The notes under the pieces: generated by a model
What the model saw: only the letters and a program-made list of their open reading frames with translations
Databases searched by the model: none
Told to the model about the DNA's origin: nothing
In this document: piece by piece, positions 9,175 through 15,742 of the stretch
Layout of the letters: each line of letters starts with the position of its first letter
How positions within the stretch are numbered: the first letter of the stretch is position 1
Assembly (NCBI RefSeq): GCF_000341145.1
Contig: NZ_ANBE01000003.1
Coordinates: forward strand, 296,998-360,997
Reading direction: 5' to 3'
Source: Nocardiopsis xinjiangensis YIM 90004
Lineage (GTDB): Bacteria > Actinomycetota > Actinomycetes > Streptosporangiales > Streptosporangiaceae
DNA: 64,000 bases
Program-made: the position numbers and the translations under genes

Positions 9175-9269
9175 ACTGGGGGCACCTCTTCTGAGATTTC
9201 GCAGTCGCAGGAGGGTTCACAGGGGCGGCCGAGGTGTTGGAGCACCAGGCCGCCCCGTCCCATGTCGAA

Positions 9270-9677
9270 TCAGTCAGCGTCCTTGGCCGGAGCAGCACGG
9301 CGACCACCGGATGCACCGGGAGCCTTCACACCGCGAGCCCGCAAGGAGTGGGCCACGCGAGGGCGGCGCCCGGAGTCGTCGACGTAGGGCATGACCGCCA
9401 TCTGTTCGAACTCCACCGGCCGGAACGGCAACCCCGGCACCTCGTCCGGCAAGGTGGGGCACACGTCGGCGGCGACCTTGACCTTCACGCTCTTGGCCTT
9501 GCCCCGTGCTTCGGGGTCGGCGTCGATCACGTCCACCGCCCACAACGGGAGCCCGGTGTCCTTGTCGAGCTGGGGCCGCTTGGTCTCGAAGTCGTTGATC
9601 GCTTCCACCCCGAGCGCGTAAGCGCCGTGGGGGAAGACCGTGCCGAAGGACACCGGCAACGCACCCTTGATAGCCAT
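9270..9677 (-). CDS. pra: Pra-like activator of replication, integration and excision
   Basis: A 135-residue protein beginning MAIKGALPVSFGTVFPHGAY, with a conserved centre (LPLWAVDVIDADPEARGKAK, then GLPFRPVEF). I recognise this pattern as the AICE protein annotated as plasmid replication, integration and excision activator. In pSAM2, Pra activates the rep-xis-int operon and is repressed by KorSA. Here it heads the tra-rep-int operon, and a strong palindrome lies 75 bp upstream. The C-terminus is basic and low-complexity (GGRRAAPAKDAD). No classical DNA-binding motif is visible, so the mechanism stays open. Confidence 0.75.
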   Translation of the reverse strand: MAIKGALPVSFGTVFPHGAYALGVEAINDFETKRPQLDKDTGLPLWAVDVIDADPEARGKAKSVKVKVAADVCPTLPDEVPGLPFRPVEFEQMAVMPYVDDSGRRPRVAHSLRARGVKAPGASGGRRAAPAKDAD

Positions 9678-9751
9678 CTGATCAGCCTTTTCTCATCGTT
9701 CATGCAGGTCATAGCTGATGTTCTGGACGAGAACTGCCCGCCGACCGAACA

Positions 9752-9776
9752 TCGATACATGTATAGCATGTATCGA
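9752..9776. promoter_or_regulatory. Palindromic operator upstream of pra (KorSA-like site)
   Basis: TCGATACATG and CATGTATCGA form a perfect 10-bp inverted repeat with a 5-nt centre. It lies between divergent genes, 75 bp upstream of pra. In pSAM2 the GntR-type KorSA represses pra, and this element has a GntR gene, so this is the natural candidate operator. Confidence 0.65.
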
Positions 9777-9898
9777 ACTTGGCGACCAGCGTTCACCGGG
9801 CGCCGTGGTCTGCTGTTGTCGTCTCCGCCTTGCCGAGGCGGGTTCTCGGTACGGTTCCACTCTCGCCCGTGGACACGGGACGGGATCACTACATGGCT

Positions 9899-9918
9899 GG
9901 ACGTGTTCGGGACGTCTC
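9899..9918 (+). promoter_or_regulatory. Tandem 10-bp repeats upstream of the first HTH regulator
   Basis: GGACGTGTTC is followed directly by GGGACGTCTC, two copies one helical turn apart. GATACT, a possible -10 element, follows at 9919-9924, 40 nt before the ATG. The promoter of the paralogous regulator at 13029 carries the same arrangement, which suggests auto- or cross-regulation. Confidence 0.5.
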
Positions 9919-9964
9919 GATACTGTGAGCGCGTCCCCACACGTCCAGGCGAGCCCCGAGGTCC

Positions 9965-10702
9965 ATGGCGAACGAGAGGTTGCGAGCAGCGCTGTTGCAG
10001 CGTGCTGCCACCCCGGCCGATCTCGCCGGACACATCGGCGTGGACGCCAAGAGCGTGGAGCGCTGGATCACCAAGGAACGCACCCCGTACCGCCGCCACC
10101 GGTTCGCGGCCGCCGCGTACCTGGGGGTGGAGGAGAACTACCTGTGGCCGGAAGCCTTGCCACCGGAGCAGCACAAGACGGCTTCACAGAGTGAGATCGT
10201 CGAGATCTACCCCCACCGGTGGAGCGTGCCGACCGACCTGTGGAAGCGCCTGTTCACCGAGGCGCAGCGGGAGATCTCGATCCTGGTGTTCAGCGGGTTC
10301 TTCCTGGCCGACGACCCGGGCATGCTCAAGCTGCTGGCCGACAAAGCTGAGGCCGGCGTCCGAGTGCGGATCCTGTTGGGCGACCCCGACAGCGAGGCAG
10401 TGGCCCAACGCGGACGTGACGAAGGCTTGGACGACCTGTTCGCCGCCAAGATCAAGAACGTGATCGTGCTCTACCAGGGGTTGCGCGAGATCGAGGGCAT
10501 CGAGTTCCGGTTGCACGGGACGACCTTGTACAACTCGATCTACCAGGCCGATGAACAGATGATCGTCAACACCCACGTGTACGGGGCGATGGCGTCGCAA
10601 GCTCCCGTGTTCCACCTGCGCAAGATTCCCGGCGGGGACATGGTGAGCACCTACCTGGAGAGCTACGAGAAGGTCTGGCAACAGGCAAGCCCGCTCGACT
10701 GA
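9965..10702 (+). CDS. HTH regulator with C-terminal DUF5919/PLD-like domain (copy 1)
   Basis: A 245-residue protein. An N-terminal helix-turn-helix (residues 5-60, AGHIGVDAKSVERWIT) is followed by a domain starting around residue 82 (YPHRWSVPTDLWKRLFTEA). That domain contains VRILLGDPDSEAVAQRGRDEG and RLHGTTLYNSIYQADEQM. It resembles DUF5919, with a phospholipase-D-like fold in which the HxK motif is degenerate (H-G-T). It is divergent from pra and 13 nt upstream of the Nudix gene. It has a paralog in the same element (13029-13760). A role in sensing rather than catalysis is inferred. Confidence 0.82.
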   Translation: MANERLRAALLQRAATPADLAGHIGVDAKSVERWITKERTPYRRHRFAAAAYLGVEENYLWPEALPPEQHKTASQSEIVEIYPHRWSVPTDLWKRLFTEAQREISILVFSGFFLADDPGMLKLLADKAEAGVRVRILLGDPDSEAVAQRGRDEGLDDLFAAKIKNVIVLYQGLREIEGIEFRLHGTTLYNSIYQADEQMIVNTHVYGAMASQAPVFHLRKIPGGDMVSTYLESYEKVWQQASPLD

Positions 10703-10715
10703 GGAAAGCGCACGC

Positions 10716-11195
10716 ATGGGCAAGCGGATTGACTACTACGACGACCCCCAGGCCCCGGACGCGAACAGCCTCGTCCCGTCCGTGAACGTGTTCGTGGTCA
10801 ACGAGCGCGATGAGGTCCTGATGATCCGCCGCACCGACAACGACAACTGGGCAGCGCCCGGGGGCGCTGTGGACCTCGGAGAATCCGTGCCGCAGGCCGC
10901 CGTGCGCGAGACCGTGGAAGAGACCGGGGTCACCTGCGAGATCACCGGCATCGTGGGCATCTACAGCGACCCGAAGCACATCATCTACTACACCAGCGAC
11001 GGCGAGGCCCGCCAGGAGTTCTCGATGGTGTTCACCGCACGTCCCGTCTCGGGTGAGCCCCGCACGAGCAACGAGTCCAAAGAGGTCGTGTGGGTCCCCA
11101 AGGCGGAGCTGTCCGGGTCCGGGTACCGGATGGATCGCTCCATGCGCCGGCGTGTGGACCAGTTCCTCGCTGAAGGCCCGACCCACATCGGCTAA
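10716..11195 (+). CDS. Nudix hydrolase (Pif-like position)
   Basis: A 159-residue protein with a complete Nudix box, G-x5-E-x7-RE-x2-EE-x-G, in GAVDLGESVPQAAVRETVEE. It should therefore hydrolyse a nucleoside diphosphate linked to another group. In pSAM2 the transfer-immunity protein Pif carries a Nudix motif, and Nudix genes recur in AICEs near the regulators, so a role in transfer immunity is a reasonable guess. The RBS GAGGAAAG lies just before the ATG. It is probably co-transcribed with the upstream HTH gene and ends 5 bp from the convergent HD gene. Confidence 0.88.
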   Translation: MGKRIDYYDDPQAPDANSLVPSVNVFVVNERDEVLMIRRTDNDNWAAPGGAVDLGESVPQAAVRETVEETGVTCEITGIVGIYSDPKHIIYYTSDGEARQEFSMVFTARPVSGEPRTSNESKEVVWVPKAELSGSGYRMDRSMRRRVDQFLAEGPTHIG

Positions 11196-11200
11196 CGGAC

Positions 11201-11752
11201 TCACATCACCGCAGCCAATCGCTGTTCCACCGACCGCACTGAAGCCGTCAACAGCGGTGAGGATCGCGAGATGGACCGGTGCACCAAGTCTTCGGGGGCG
11301 TAGCGCTCCAAGATCTCGGACAACCGCCGTTCCACCGGCAGGTGCGTTCCGTCGGGACCCGTGGTCATGTCCGAGTAGGTGAGCGCGTCCAACAACTCAT
11401 CAGATGGAGCTGCGAACTCGTTCTTCAGCTCGGCCACCAGCCCGCGTTCCTCAGCTTCGACTACTGCGCACGAGTGGTAGGCGACCAGAGAGACGAGGGA
11501 TTCATCGGCCCCTTGGACCGCCCGCAGGTAATGAGCCCCGTCGAGCGGATGGAAACCCGTGGTCGCCAGGTTCGGGGAGTATCCGATGTCGTGCAGCCAG
11601 GCGGAGGACTCCACGAGGTCAGCGTCATCACCGAGCATCGGGCGCAGGGACCGCGCCTGTTCGGCTACCCCCTGGGAGTGCGCCCAGCGACGGGGAAGCG
11701 GTCCTTCGAGCAGTTCGCGCGCGAGCTCCCGCGCCCAGTGAACATGTCCCAC
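11201..11752 (-). CDS. HD-domain phosphohydrolase-like protein
   Basis: A 183-residue protein with an HD-type metal site: His in RRWAHSQGVAEQA, the HD pair in SAWLHDIGYSP, further His in TTGFHPLDGAHYL, and Asp in ALTYSDMTTG. Related proteins are nucleotide or cyclic-nucleotide phosphohydrolases; the substrate here is unknown. The start is GTG at 11750-11752, 10 nt after the GntR stop, so the two form an operon. A GntR-HD pair opposite a Nudix gene is a recurring AICE arrangement, possibly linking nucleotide signals to element control (inference). Confidence 0.83.
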   Translation of the reverse strand: MGHVHWARELARELLEGPLPRRWAHSQGVAEQARSLRPMLGDDADLVESSAWLHDIGYSPNLATTGFHPLDGAHYLRAVQGADESLVSLVAYHSCAVVEAEERGLVAELKNEFAAPSDELLDALTYSDMTTGPDGTHLPVERRLSEILERYAPEDLVHRSISRSSPLLTASVRSVEQRLAAVM

Positions 11753-11762
11753 ATGTGCCAGG

Positions 11763-12242
11763 CTAACGCGCGCCGTTTCCGCCCTCGGTGACGAACCTCC
11801 CCTTACCGTGCACGGCGATCACGAGCCCGGTCCCCTCAAGCTCGGAGAGGGCTTGTCGAGCGGTGCCCCGCGATACTCCGTACTGACGCACCAATGCCGC
11901 CTCACTCGGAAGGGCGGCACCGGGAGCCAAGTCGCCATCGGTGATCTGCTCGCGGAGCTCGGAGGCGATGCGCCGGTACTGGGACGGAGGGGACTCGTGC
12001 ACGTCCGTTCGTTCTTCAGGGGCACAGACCACACGCCCCGTCCCCGGTAGAGCTTTGAGCAGGCGCTCCGCCTCCAGCTCGGCCAGAGCCCGGCGCACCG
12101 TGGTCCGGGAGACACCGAACTCCTGCCCCAGAGCCGATTCAGAAGGTAGAGCATCGCCGGGGGCAGGGGCGCCGGCATAGATGCGAGAGCGCAGAGCGTC
12201 CGCGATCTGGTGGTAGGTCCCCCACGGGGTACGCGGGTTCAA
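11763..12242 (-). CDS. Tandem-domain GntR-family repressor (KorSA-like)
   Basis: The 159-residue protein consists of two GntR winged-helix domains in tandem and nothing else. Domain 1 is residues about 10-72 (YHQIADALRSRIYAG ... GVSRTTVRRALAELE). Domain 2 is residues about 88-155 (YRRIASELREQITDG ... GVSRGTARQALSELEG). No effector-binding domain follows either one. In pSAM2 the GntR protein KorSA represses pra, and a pra-like gene with a palindromic site lies 2 kb away. A second palindrome sits 32 bp upstream of this gene (12274-12292), suggesting autoregulation. A monomer could occupy a whole operator. Confidence 0.9.
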   Translation of the reverse strand: MNPRTPWGTYHQIADALRSRIYAGAPAPGDALPSESALGQEFGVSRTTVRRALAELEAERLLKALPGTGRVVCAPEERTDVHESPPSQYRRIASELREQITDGDLAPGAALPSEAALVRQYGVSRGTARQALSELEGTGLVIAVHGKGRFVTEGGNGAR

Positions 12243-12273
12243 GCGGGTCCCTCCGGGTTCGGGTCGGTGGAGC

Positions 12274-12292
12274 TCCGTGAGTCACTCACGGA
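12274..12292. promoter_or_regulatory. Palindrome upstream of the GntR gene
   Basis: TCCGTGAGT and ACTCACGGA form a perfect 9-bp inverted repeat around a single C, 32 bp upstream of the GntR start. It differs in sequence from the palindrome upstream of pra. It is a likely autoregulatory operator. Confidence 0.55.
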
Positions 12293-12344
12293 CCTAGGAC
12301 AAGTATGGGCCGCAAGCCCTACAGGTGATGTCCACAGCGCGTGC

Positions 12345-12623
12345 TCACTCTTCAGGGCAGGTGTCCTTGGCACACGAAGCGTTGAACCGCTTTTCAGTGA
12401 GCCGTTCGTTGACCAGGGCCGGGTGACCGATCCCAGCGGGAGGACATTCGAGCTGACGCACGAAGACGTCGATGTTCTCCTCGATCAGTGTGGGGGCGTG
12501 CGTGATCCTGTGGCTGGTTGCGGTCGCGATCCACAGGCGTCCGATACGCCGGATCGACCACTGCTGACCGAAGTTGCGACGCATCAGGTACAGCAGCGTC
12601 TTGGACACAGCATCGGGGTTCAT
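12345..12623 (-). CDS. Conserved small AICE protein, function unknown
   Basis: A 92-residue protein with the pattern MRRNFGQQWSIRRIGRLWIA, then TATSHRITHAPTLIE. I recognise this as a type common in actinomycete integrative elements, but no function is known to me. The basic, tryptophan-rich centre could bind nucleic acid or membrane; this is speculation. It overlaps the upstream small gene in an ATGA (12620-12623), so the two are translated together. Confidence 0.65.
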   Translation of the reverse strand: MNPDAVSKTLLYLMRRNFGQQWSIRRIGRLWIATATSHRITHAPTLIEENIDVFVRQLECPPAGIGHPALVNERLTEKRFNASCAKDTCPEE

Positions 12624-12862
12624 GCCGGGACCGCCACCCTTCGCGAGAGCTGAAGGAGGAGTTCGAGACCGAGTTGGGAACGGTCACGGGTCACCGGACG
12701 CGGCCTCTGTTGCGTGACGTAGGGGCGCACCACAGGAACGAGCGGCTCGATCTCGCGTGCGGGTGGTGCAGGGGTGAAGGGCAGGGTCTTCGAAGACGCT
12801 CGGGCCGCCGGCCGCCGGGGTGGCGGCACAGGTGCCCGCAGGGATTGGAGGAGGTTTCGCAT
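12620..12862 (-). CDS. Small basic proline-rich protein, function unknown
   Basis: An 80-residue product if started at the ATG 12860-12862 (MRNLLQSLRAPVPPPRRP). An upstream in-frame ATG (12964) would add 34 residues of unlikely composition. It has a hydrophobic-basic start, a Pro/Ala/Arg-rich middle and a conserved-looking EIEPLVPVVRPYV near residue 45. Similar short proteins often lie divergently next to HTH regulators in actinobacteria. It overlaps the 12345-12623 gene and is divergent from the second HTH regulator. Confidence 0.5.
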   Translation of the reverse strand: MRNLLQSLRAPVPPPRRPAARASSKTLPFTPAPPAREIEPLVPVVRPYVTQQRPRPVTRDRSQLGLELLLQLSRRVAVPA

Positions 12863-12969
12863 GCTTTCCCGCTTGGGTCGAGGGAGGCCCCAGCAGTTCG
12901 GAGCCTTCTTACAAGCGGAAACGATGCTCTGTGTGAGTGGACGTGTGTACCACGTATTGGACAACTTGG

Positions 12970-12989
12970 GGGACGTCTAGGGACGTCTT
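12970..12989 (+). promoter_or_regulatory. Tandem 10-bp repeats upstream of the second HTH regulator
   Basis: GGGACGTCTA is followed directly by GGGACGTCTT, 39 nt before the start at 13029. The same GGGACGTCT unit and 10-bp spacing occur upstream of the paralogous regulator at 9899-9918. Confidence 0.5.
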
Positions 12990-13028
12990 TGGTATCGTCG
13001 GGTTCCCGCACCCCCGGAGGGCACCGAC

Positions 13029-13760
13029 GTGAACGCAGCACTGCGCAAGGCACTGGCCGCGTCCCGACTCACCGAGACCGACGTCGCCGCGCACATCGGC
13101 GTTGATCCCAAGACGGTCCGCCGCTGGCTGTCCGGCACACGCCCCTATCCCCGCCATAGGTGGGCCGTTGCCGATCTTCTACAGGTCGAGGAAGAGGCTC
13201 TTTGGCCGGAGAAGAGTCACCAGAGCAGAACGAACTCCCCGGCGCCCGAGCACACCCCACGTGTCTACGCCCACCGCTGGCAAGTGCCACGGGAAGTGTG
13301 GTGGAACCTGTTCAACTCAGCGGACCAAGAGATCGGCATCCTGGCTTACAGCGCCCTGTTCCTTGCCGACGACATGGGAATACTAGAACTCCTGACGTCC
13401 CAAGCAAGGAAGGGAGTAAGTGTTCGCATTATCCTCGGAGATCCTGAATCACACCCCGTAGAAAAAAGGGGAAGAGACGAAGGAATTGGGGAAATCCTAC
13501 CCGCGAGGGCAAGAAACTCACTATTTCTGTTTCGTGAGTTCATGACTTCAAATAGGGTAGACGTTCGAACTCACTCTACTGCACTCTATTGCTCAATTTT
13601 CTTGACGGAGAAAACGATCCTGGCTAATCAGCACATCTACGGCCTGCCAGCAGCGAGAGCTCCTGTACTCGAAATCGAACGAGAGCCACTTTCAGAATTG
13701 AGTAAAATATACACCTCCAGCTTCGAGAAGGTTTGGAGCGACTCCAGGACACTAAACTGA
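13029..13760 (+). CDS. HTH regulator with C-terminal DUF5919/PLD-like domain (copy 2)
   Basis: A 243-residue paralog of the 9965-10702 protein, starting with GTG. The HTH is residues 3-55 (AAHIGVDPKTVRRWLSG). The C-terminal domain has the same landmarks (YAHRWQVPREVWWNLF, VRIILGDPESHPVEKRGRDEG, HSTALYCSIFLTE). The first 350 bp are GC-rich like the rest of the element. The last 380 bp switch abruptly to AT-rich codons (AGA, ATA, TTA) and continue so into the next gene, pointing to recombination inside the gene. The repeats upstream suggest it shares a regulatory circuit with copy 1. Confidence 0.8.
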   Translation: MNAALRKALAASRLTETDVAAHIGVDPKTVRRWLSGTRPYPRHRWAVADLLQVEEEALWPEKSHQSRTNSPAPEHTPRVYAHRWQVPREVWWNLFNSADQEIGILAYSALFLADDMGILELLTSQARKGVSVRIILGDPESHPVEKRGRDEGIGEILPARARNSLFLFREFMTSNRVDVRTHSTALYCSIFLTEKTILANQHIYGLPAARAPVLEIEREPLSELSKIYTSSFEKVWSDSRTLN

Positions 13761-13792
13761 ACCTCTGTCGGACTCACTCTCGACCGAGGGAC

Positions 13793-14518
13793 CTAGAAAA
13801 ATTTTCCCATCAGAAATCCGATCGTGGCGCTCGCCATCGCCCAGAATGCACTCGCCTGCCAGTTTTTGAAGAGTTTTTCTCGGAGCAGATTCGACCTCCC
13901 TTTTCGATGATTAATGATGGCATTTCCTTTAATCCTCATCTTAGACAAGGCGAACATCAGAACTGGCATGTACAGAAAAGCGACGATCAGCCCAAGGAGC
14001 TCGCCTTCCACCAGAATCTCACGCGTTATCGGAATCCCAAGGAGCCCAAACAGGGCAATCAGGGGGCCCACAAGAAACCGTGCGGAAAACAGATAGACAG
14101 GAACCAATGTGCAGGATCCGAGTATGATCAAGGTGAACGTCCTGAGGTTATCCTCTCTTCTTTGGGATATTTCGAGAACTTTATCAGCCACTCCGGTCAT
14201 AACAATGTCATCATCTTTTCTGAGCTCAATAACCTTTCCTGCTTCACGGCTTATGTCAACTACTACAGATGACCCCTCATACGAGGCTTCGTATCTGATT
14301 GATCGAAATTTTTGAGAGGTGATCTCTGGATTGTCAAAATCATCCATTTCATCTATCTCGTATTCATCACCATTGATCGAAACAACAACCGCCACTCCCC
14401 CATCATTACTCTTTCGATTCAAGGTTGAAAAAATTTCCTTTAGGTCTTCCTTGTAGAATATGGACCCTGGAAGAGGAAGTTCTCTTGCAGTGGGCCCCTT
14501 GTTGACTTTCAGGGACAA
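13793..14518 (-). CDS. Membrane protein of unknown function in AT-rich cargo
   Basis: The start is taken as TTG 14516-14518 because AGGAGGAT lies just upstream; the longer open frame runs back through a hairpin cluster and has implausible composition. The 241-residue product has a soluble beta-rich N-terminal part of about 120 residues (VAVVVSINGDEYEIDEMDD, then YEGSSVVVDISREAGKVIEL), then about four membrane segments (LIILGSCTLVPVYLF, LIALFGLLG, LLGLIVAFLYMPVLMFAL, FWAMASATIGFL). No family is recognised. Codon use is unlike the neighbours. The position in the cargo zone near attR, convergent to the chimeric regulator, would suit an accessory or defence effector (inference). Confidence 0.6.
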   Translation of the reverse strand: MSLKVNKGPTARELPLPGSIFYKEDLKEIFSTLNRKSNDGGVAVVVSINGDEYEIDEMDDFDNPEITSQKFRSIRYEASYEGSSVVVDISREAGKVIELRKDDDIVMTGVADKVLEISQRREDNLRTFTLIILGSCTLVPVYLFSARFLVGPLIALFGLLGIPITREILVEGELLGLIVAFLYMPVLMFALSKMRIKGNAIINHRKGRSNLLREKLFKNWQASAFWAMASATIGFLMGKFF

Positions 14519-14569
14519 GGATCCTCCTACATTTCGCCAAATTGCCGAATTGGGCTGTATTGGATCAAG

Positions 14570-14641
14570 GCGACGGCGCAACCGCCGTCGCAGCGGCCTT
14601 TGGCCGCTGCTCGGGCTGCGGGCTGACGCCCGGTCCCGAGC
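14570..14641. other. Three adjoining hairpins
   Basis: Perfect inverted repeats follow each other without gaps: GCGACGGCG/CGCCGTCGC (14570-14591), AGCGGCC/GGCCGCT (14592-14608) and GCTCGGG/CCCGAGC with an inner CGGGC/GCCCG (14609-14641). They lie between the starts of two divergent genes, at the GC-rich edge of the AT-rich module. A single-strand origin of rolling-circle replication or a protein-binding palindrome cluster are possible. Confidence 0.55.
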
Positions 14642-14856
14642 TGCTGCCAAAGGAACCACATGCCATCTTGGAGCCGGTCGCTTACAAATCGCTACTACTC
14701 CAACGAAATTGGCTGATGACGTGCGAAGATCCCGAGTCACCCGGCAGCGGGCTACAACTGTCTTGGGTGGCTGACTCCAGCGCTACCGGGCACCTCGGAC
14801 CAAAATCGTGGCGGGCGAGACCTAGTGAACCAGGGTCCAAAGCTAGGGTCTTGAGA

Positions 14857-15294
14857 ATGTCGCCTCAACTGTCAGTCCGGACCGGTAACCCCACAGATGC
14901 AGACCAGCTCGTACCGCTCTTTGCAGCTCTGTCGCACCCCGCGACAGCCACGCAAGTTCGGAACCGCCTTGAACGGCTCGCTGGTGACCCCACCTATGAG
15001 CTCTGGGTCATCGAAGCTACAACCGGAGGGCTGATCGGCTTCGCTGCGGGTCATCTGCTGTTTCCCGTGGAGGAGGACGCCCCAGCCGCGCAACTCATCG
15101 CTCTGGTCAGTGCCGAGGAAGCACGAGGGCAAGGCGTCGGCACCGCTCTGTGCACCATGTTCGAGCAGTGGGCCATAGCGAAGGGGGCAGTCCGGGCTCA
15201 ACTGAACTCCGGAGCCAAGCGAACTGAGGCGCATGCGTTCTACACACGTCGCGATTACACCGCATCAGGAACACGGTTCACAAAATCTCTGTAG
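14857..15294 (+). CDS. GNAT-family N-acetyltransferase
   Basis: A 145-residue protein with the GNAT acetyl-CoA loop in EEARGQGVGTALCTMFEQWA (R/Q-x-x-G-x-G/A), a preceding beta strand AAQLIALVSAE, and a C-terminal AHAFYTRRDYTASGTRFTKSL typical of aminoglycoside- or small-molecule-modifying members. I start at ATG 14857 because the fold begins there (MSPQLSVRTGNPTDADQLV); the open frame extends further upstream without coding character. It is the last gene before the right arm site. The substrate cannot be told from sequence. Resistance cargo is possible. Confidence 0.8.
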   Translation: MSPQLSVRTGNPTDADQLVPLFAALSHPATATQVRNRLERLAGDPTYELWVIEATTGGLIGFAAGHLLFPVEEDAPAAQLIALVSAEEARGQGVGTALCTMFEQWAIAKGAVRAQLNSGAKRTEAHAFYTRRDYTASGTRFTKSL

Positions 15295-15360
15295 TCACGA
15301 ATGGACCAGGTGTAGCCAACCCCTGCTCACCGAGTGAGGGTGACTTCCAAGCCGCAGATT

Positions 15361-15382
15361 CCGTGCCACACACGTGCCACAC
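15361..15382 (+). promoter_or_regulatory. Putative right arm-type integrase site
   Basis: The 22 bp match 4631-4652 with one mismatch and the same orientation, again with two GTGCCAC heptamers 11 bp apart. It lies 100 bp inside the right att repeat. Confidence 0.6.
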
Positions 15383-15481
15383 GGGACGGTCAGCATCGGG
15401 GAACCACAGGGAGTCGCGGGGAGACGGGCGGCATCAGCGCAGGTAAGCGAAGTGGGAGGCCACCCGTCAGAGGCGTTCTCG

Positions 15482-15553
15482 GCTTCCCAAGCTGATAACG
15501 CGGGTTCGATCCCCGTCATCCGCTCCAGACACGCAAGAGGCCAGGTCGTTCGA
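15482..15553 (+). repeat. Right attachment site copy (72-bp direct repeat)
   Basis: Identical to 4509-4580. It holds only the 3' part of tRNA-Gly and is not a second tRNA gene, because the acceptor 5' strand and D-arm are missing to its left. It marks the right junction of the element with the chromosome. Confidence 0.96.
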
Positions 15554-15565
15554 CCTGGCCTTTCG
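15539..15565 (+). terminator. Ancestral tRNA-Gly terminator, displaced by integration
   Basis: GGCCAGGTCG and CGACCTGGCC form a perfect 10-bp stem with loop TT, followed by TTTCGTCGTT. Before integration it would have directly followed the tRNA. It now lies 11 kb away, at the right end of the element. Confidence 0.75.
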
Positions 15566-15643
15566 TCGTTCCGGGGCCGGCCACCGCACGCACCGACGTC
15601 CCGATATGTGGCCGGCACGGAACGCGGGCGCCCCGAGACCCGG

Positions 15644-15679
15644 GGCCGGGCCACGGATGGTGGCCACCGTGGCCCGGCC
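15644..15679. terminator. Strong hairpin between the element and the amidase gene
   Basis: GGCCGGGCCACGG and CCGTGGCCCGGCC form a perfect 13-bp stem with a 10-nt loop. It lies 63 bp after the stop of the leftward amidase gene. There is no T-tract, as usual for intrinsic terminators in this group. Confidence 0.6.
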
Positions 15680-15742
15680 GAGGAACACGTGGCTCACCCG
15701 GTACCGGGAAGACCCGTGAGTCTCACTCGAGGACGTGACTTC

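Larger units (their letters stand above)
4509..15553. mobile_element. Integrated actinomycete conjugative element (AICE, pSAM2 type)
   Basis: The element is bounded by two perfect 72-bp direct repeats and sits in the 3' end of tRNA-Gly(CCC). One repeat-to-repeat period is 10,973 bp. It contains the defining AICE modules: tyrosine integrase next to the left end, RepSA-like replication initiator, FtsK/TraSA-like DNA translocase, Pra-like activator, GntR repressor, and a Nudix gene in the role of pSAM2 Pif. Spread genes (spd) and a recognisable excisionase are not seen. Cargo between 13.0 and 15.3 kb comprises a second regulator, a membrane protein in AT-richer DNA, and an acetyltransferase. All essential genes look intact, so the element may still be mobile. 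Confidence 0.93.

Noticed and set aside
12210-13105. Rightward open frames opposite the small AICE genes
   Set aside because: They are shadows of the minus-strand genes 12345-12862 and of the regulator start, without independent coding signals.
13793-14740. A 315-residue version of the AT-rich membrane protein
   Set aside because: The extra 74 residues run through three hairpins with Arg-rich composition. A good Shine-Dalgarno supports the TTG at 14518.
15482-15556. A second tRNA-Gly gene at the right end of the element
   Set aside because: Only the 3' half from the anticodon loop onward is present. The 5' acceptor strand and D-arm are missing.
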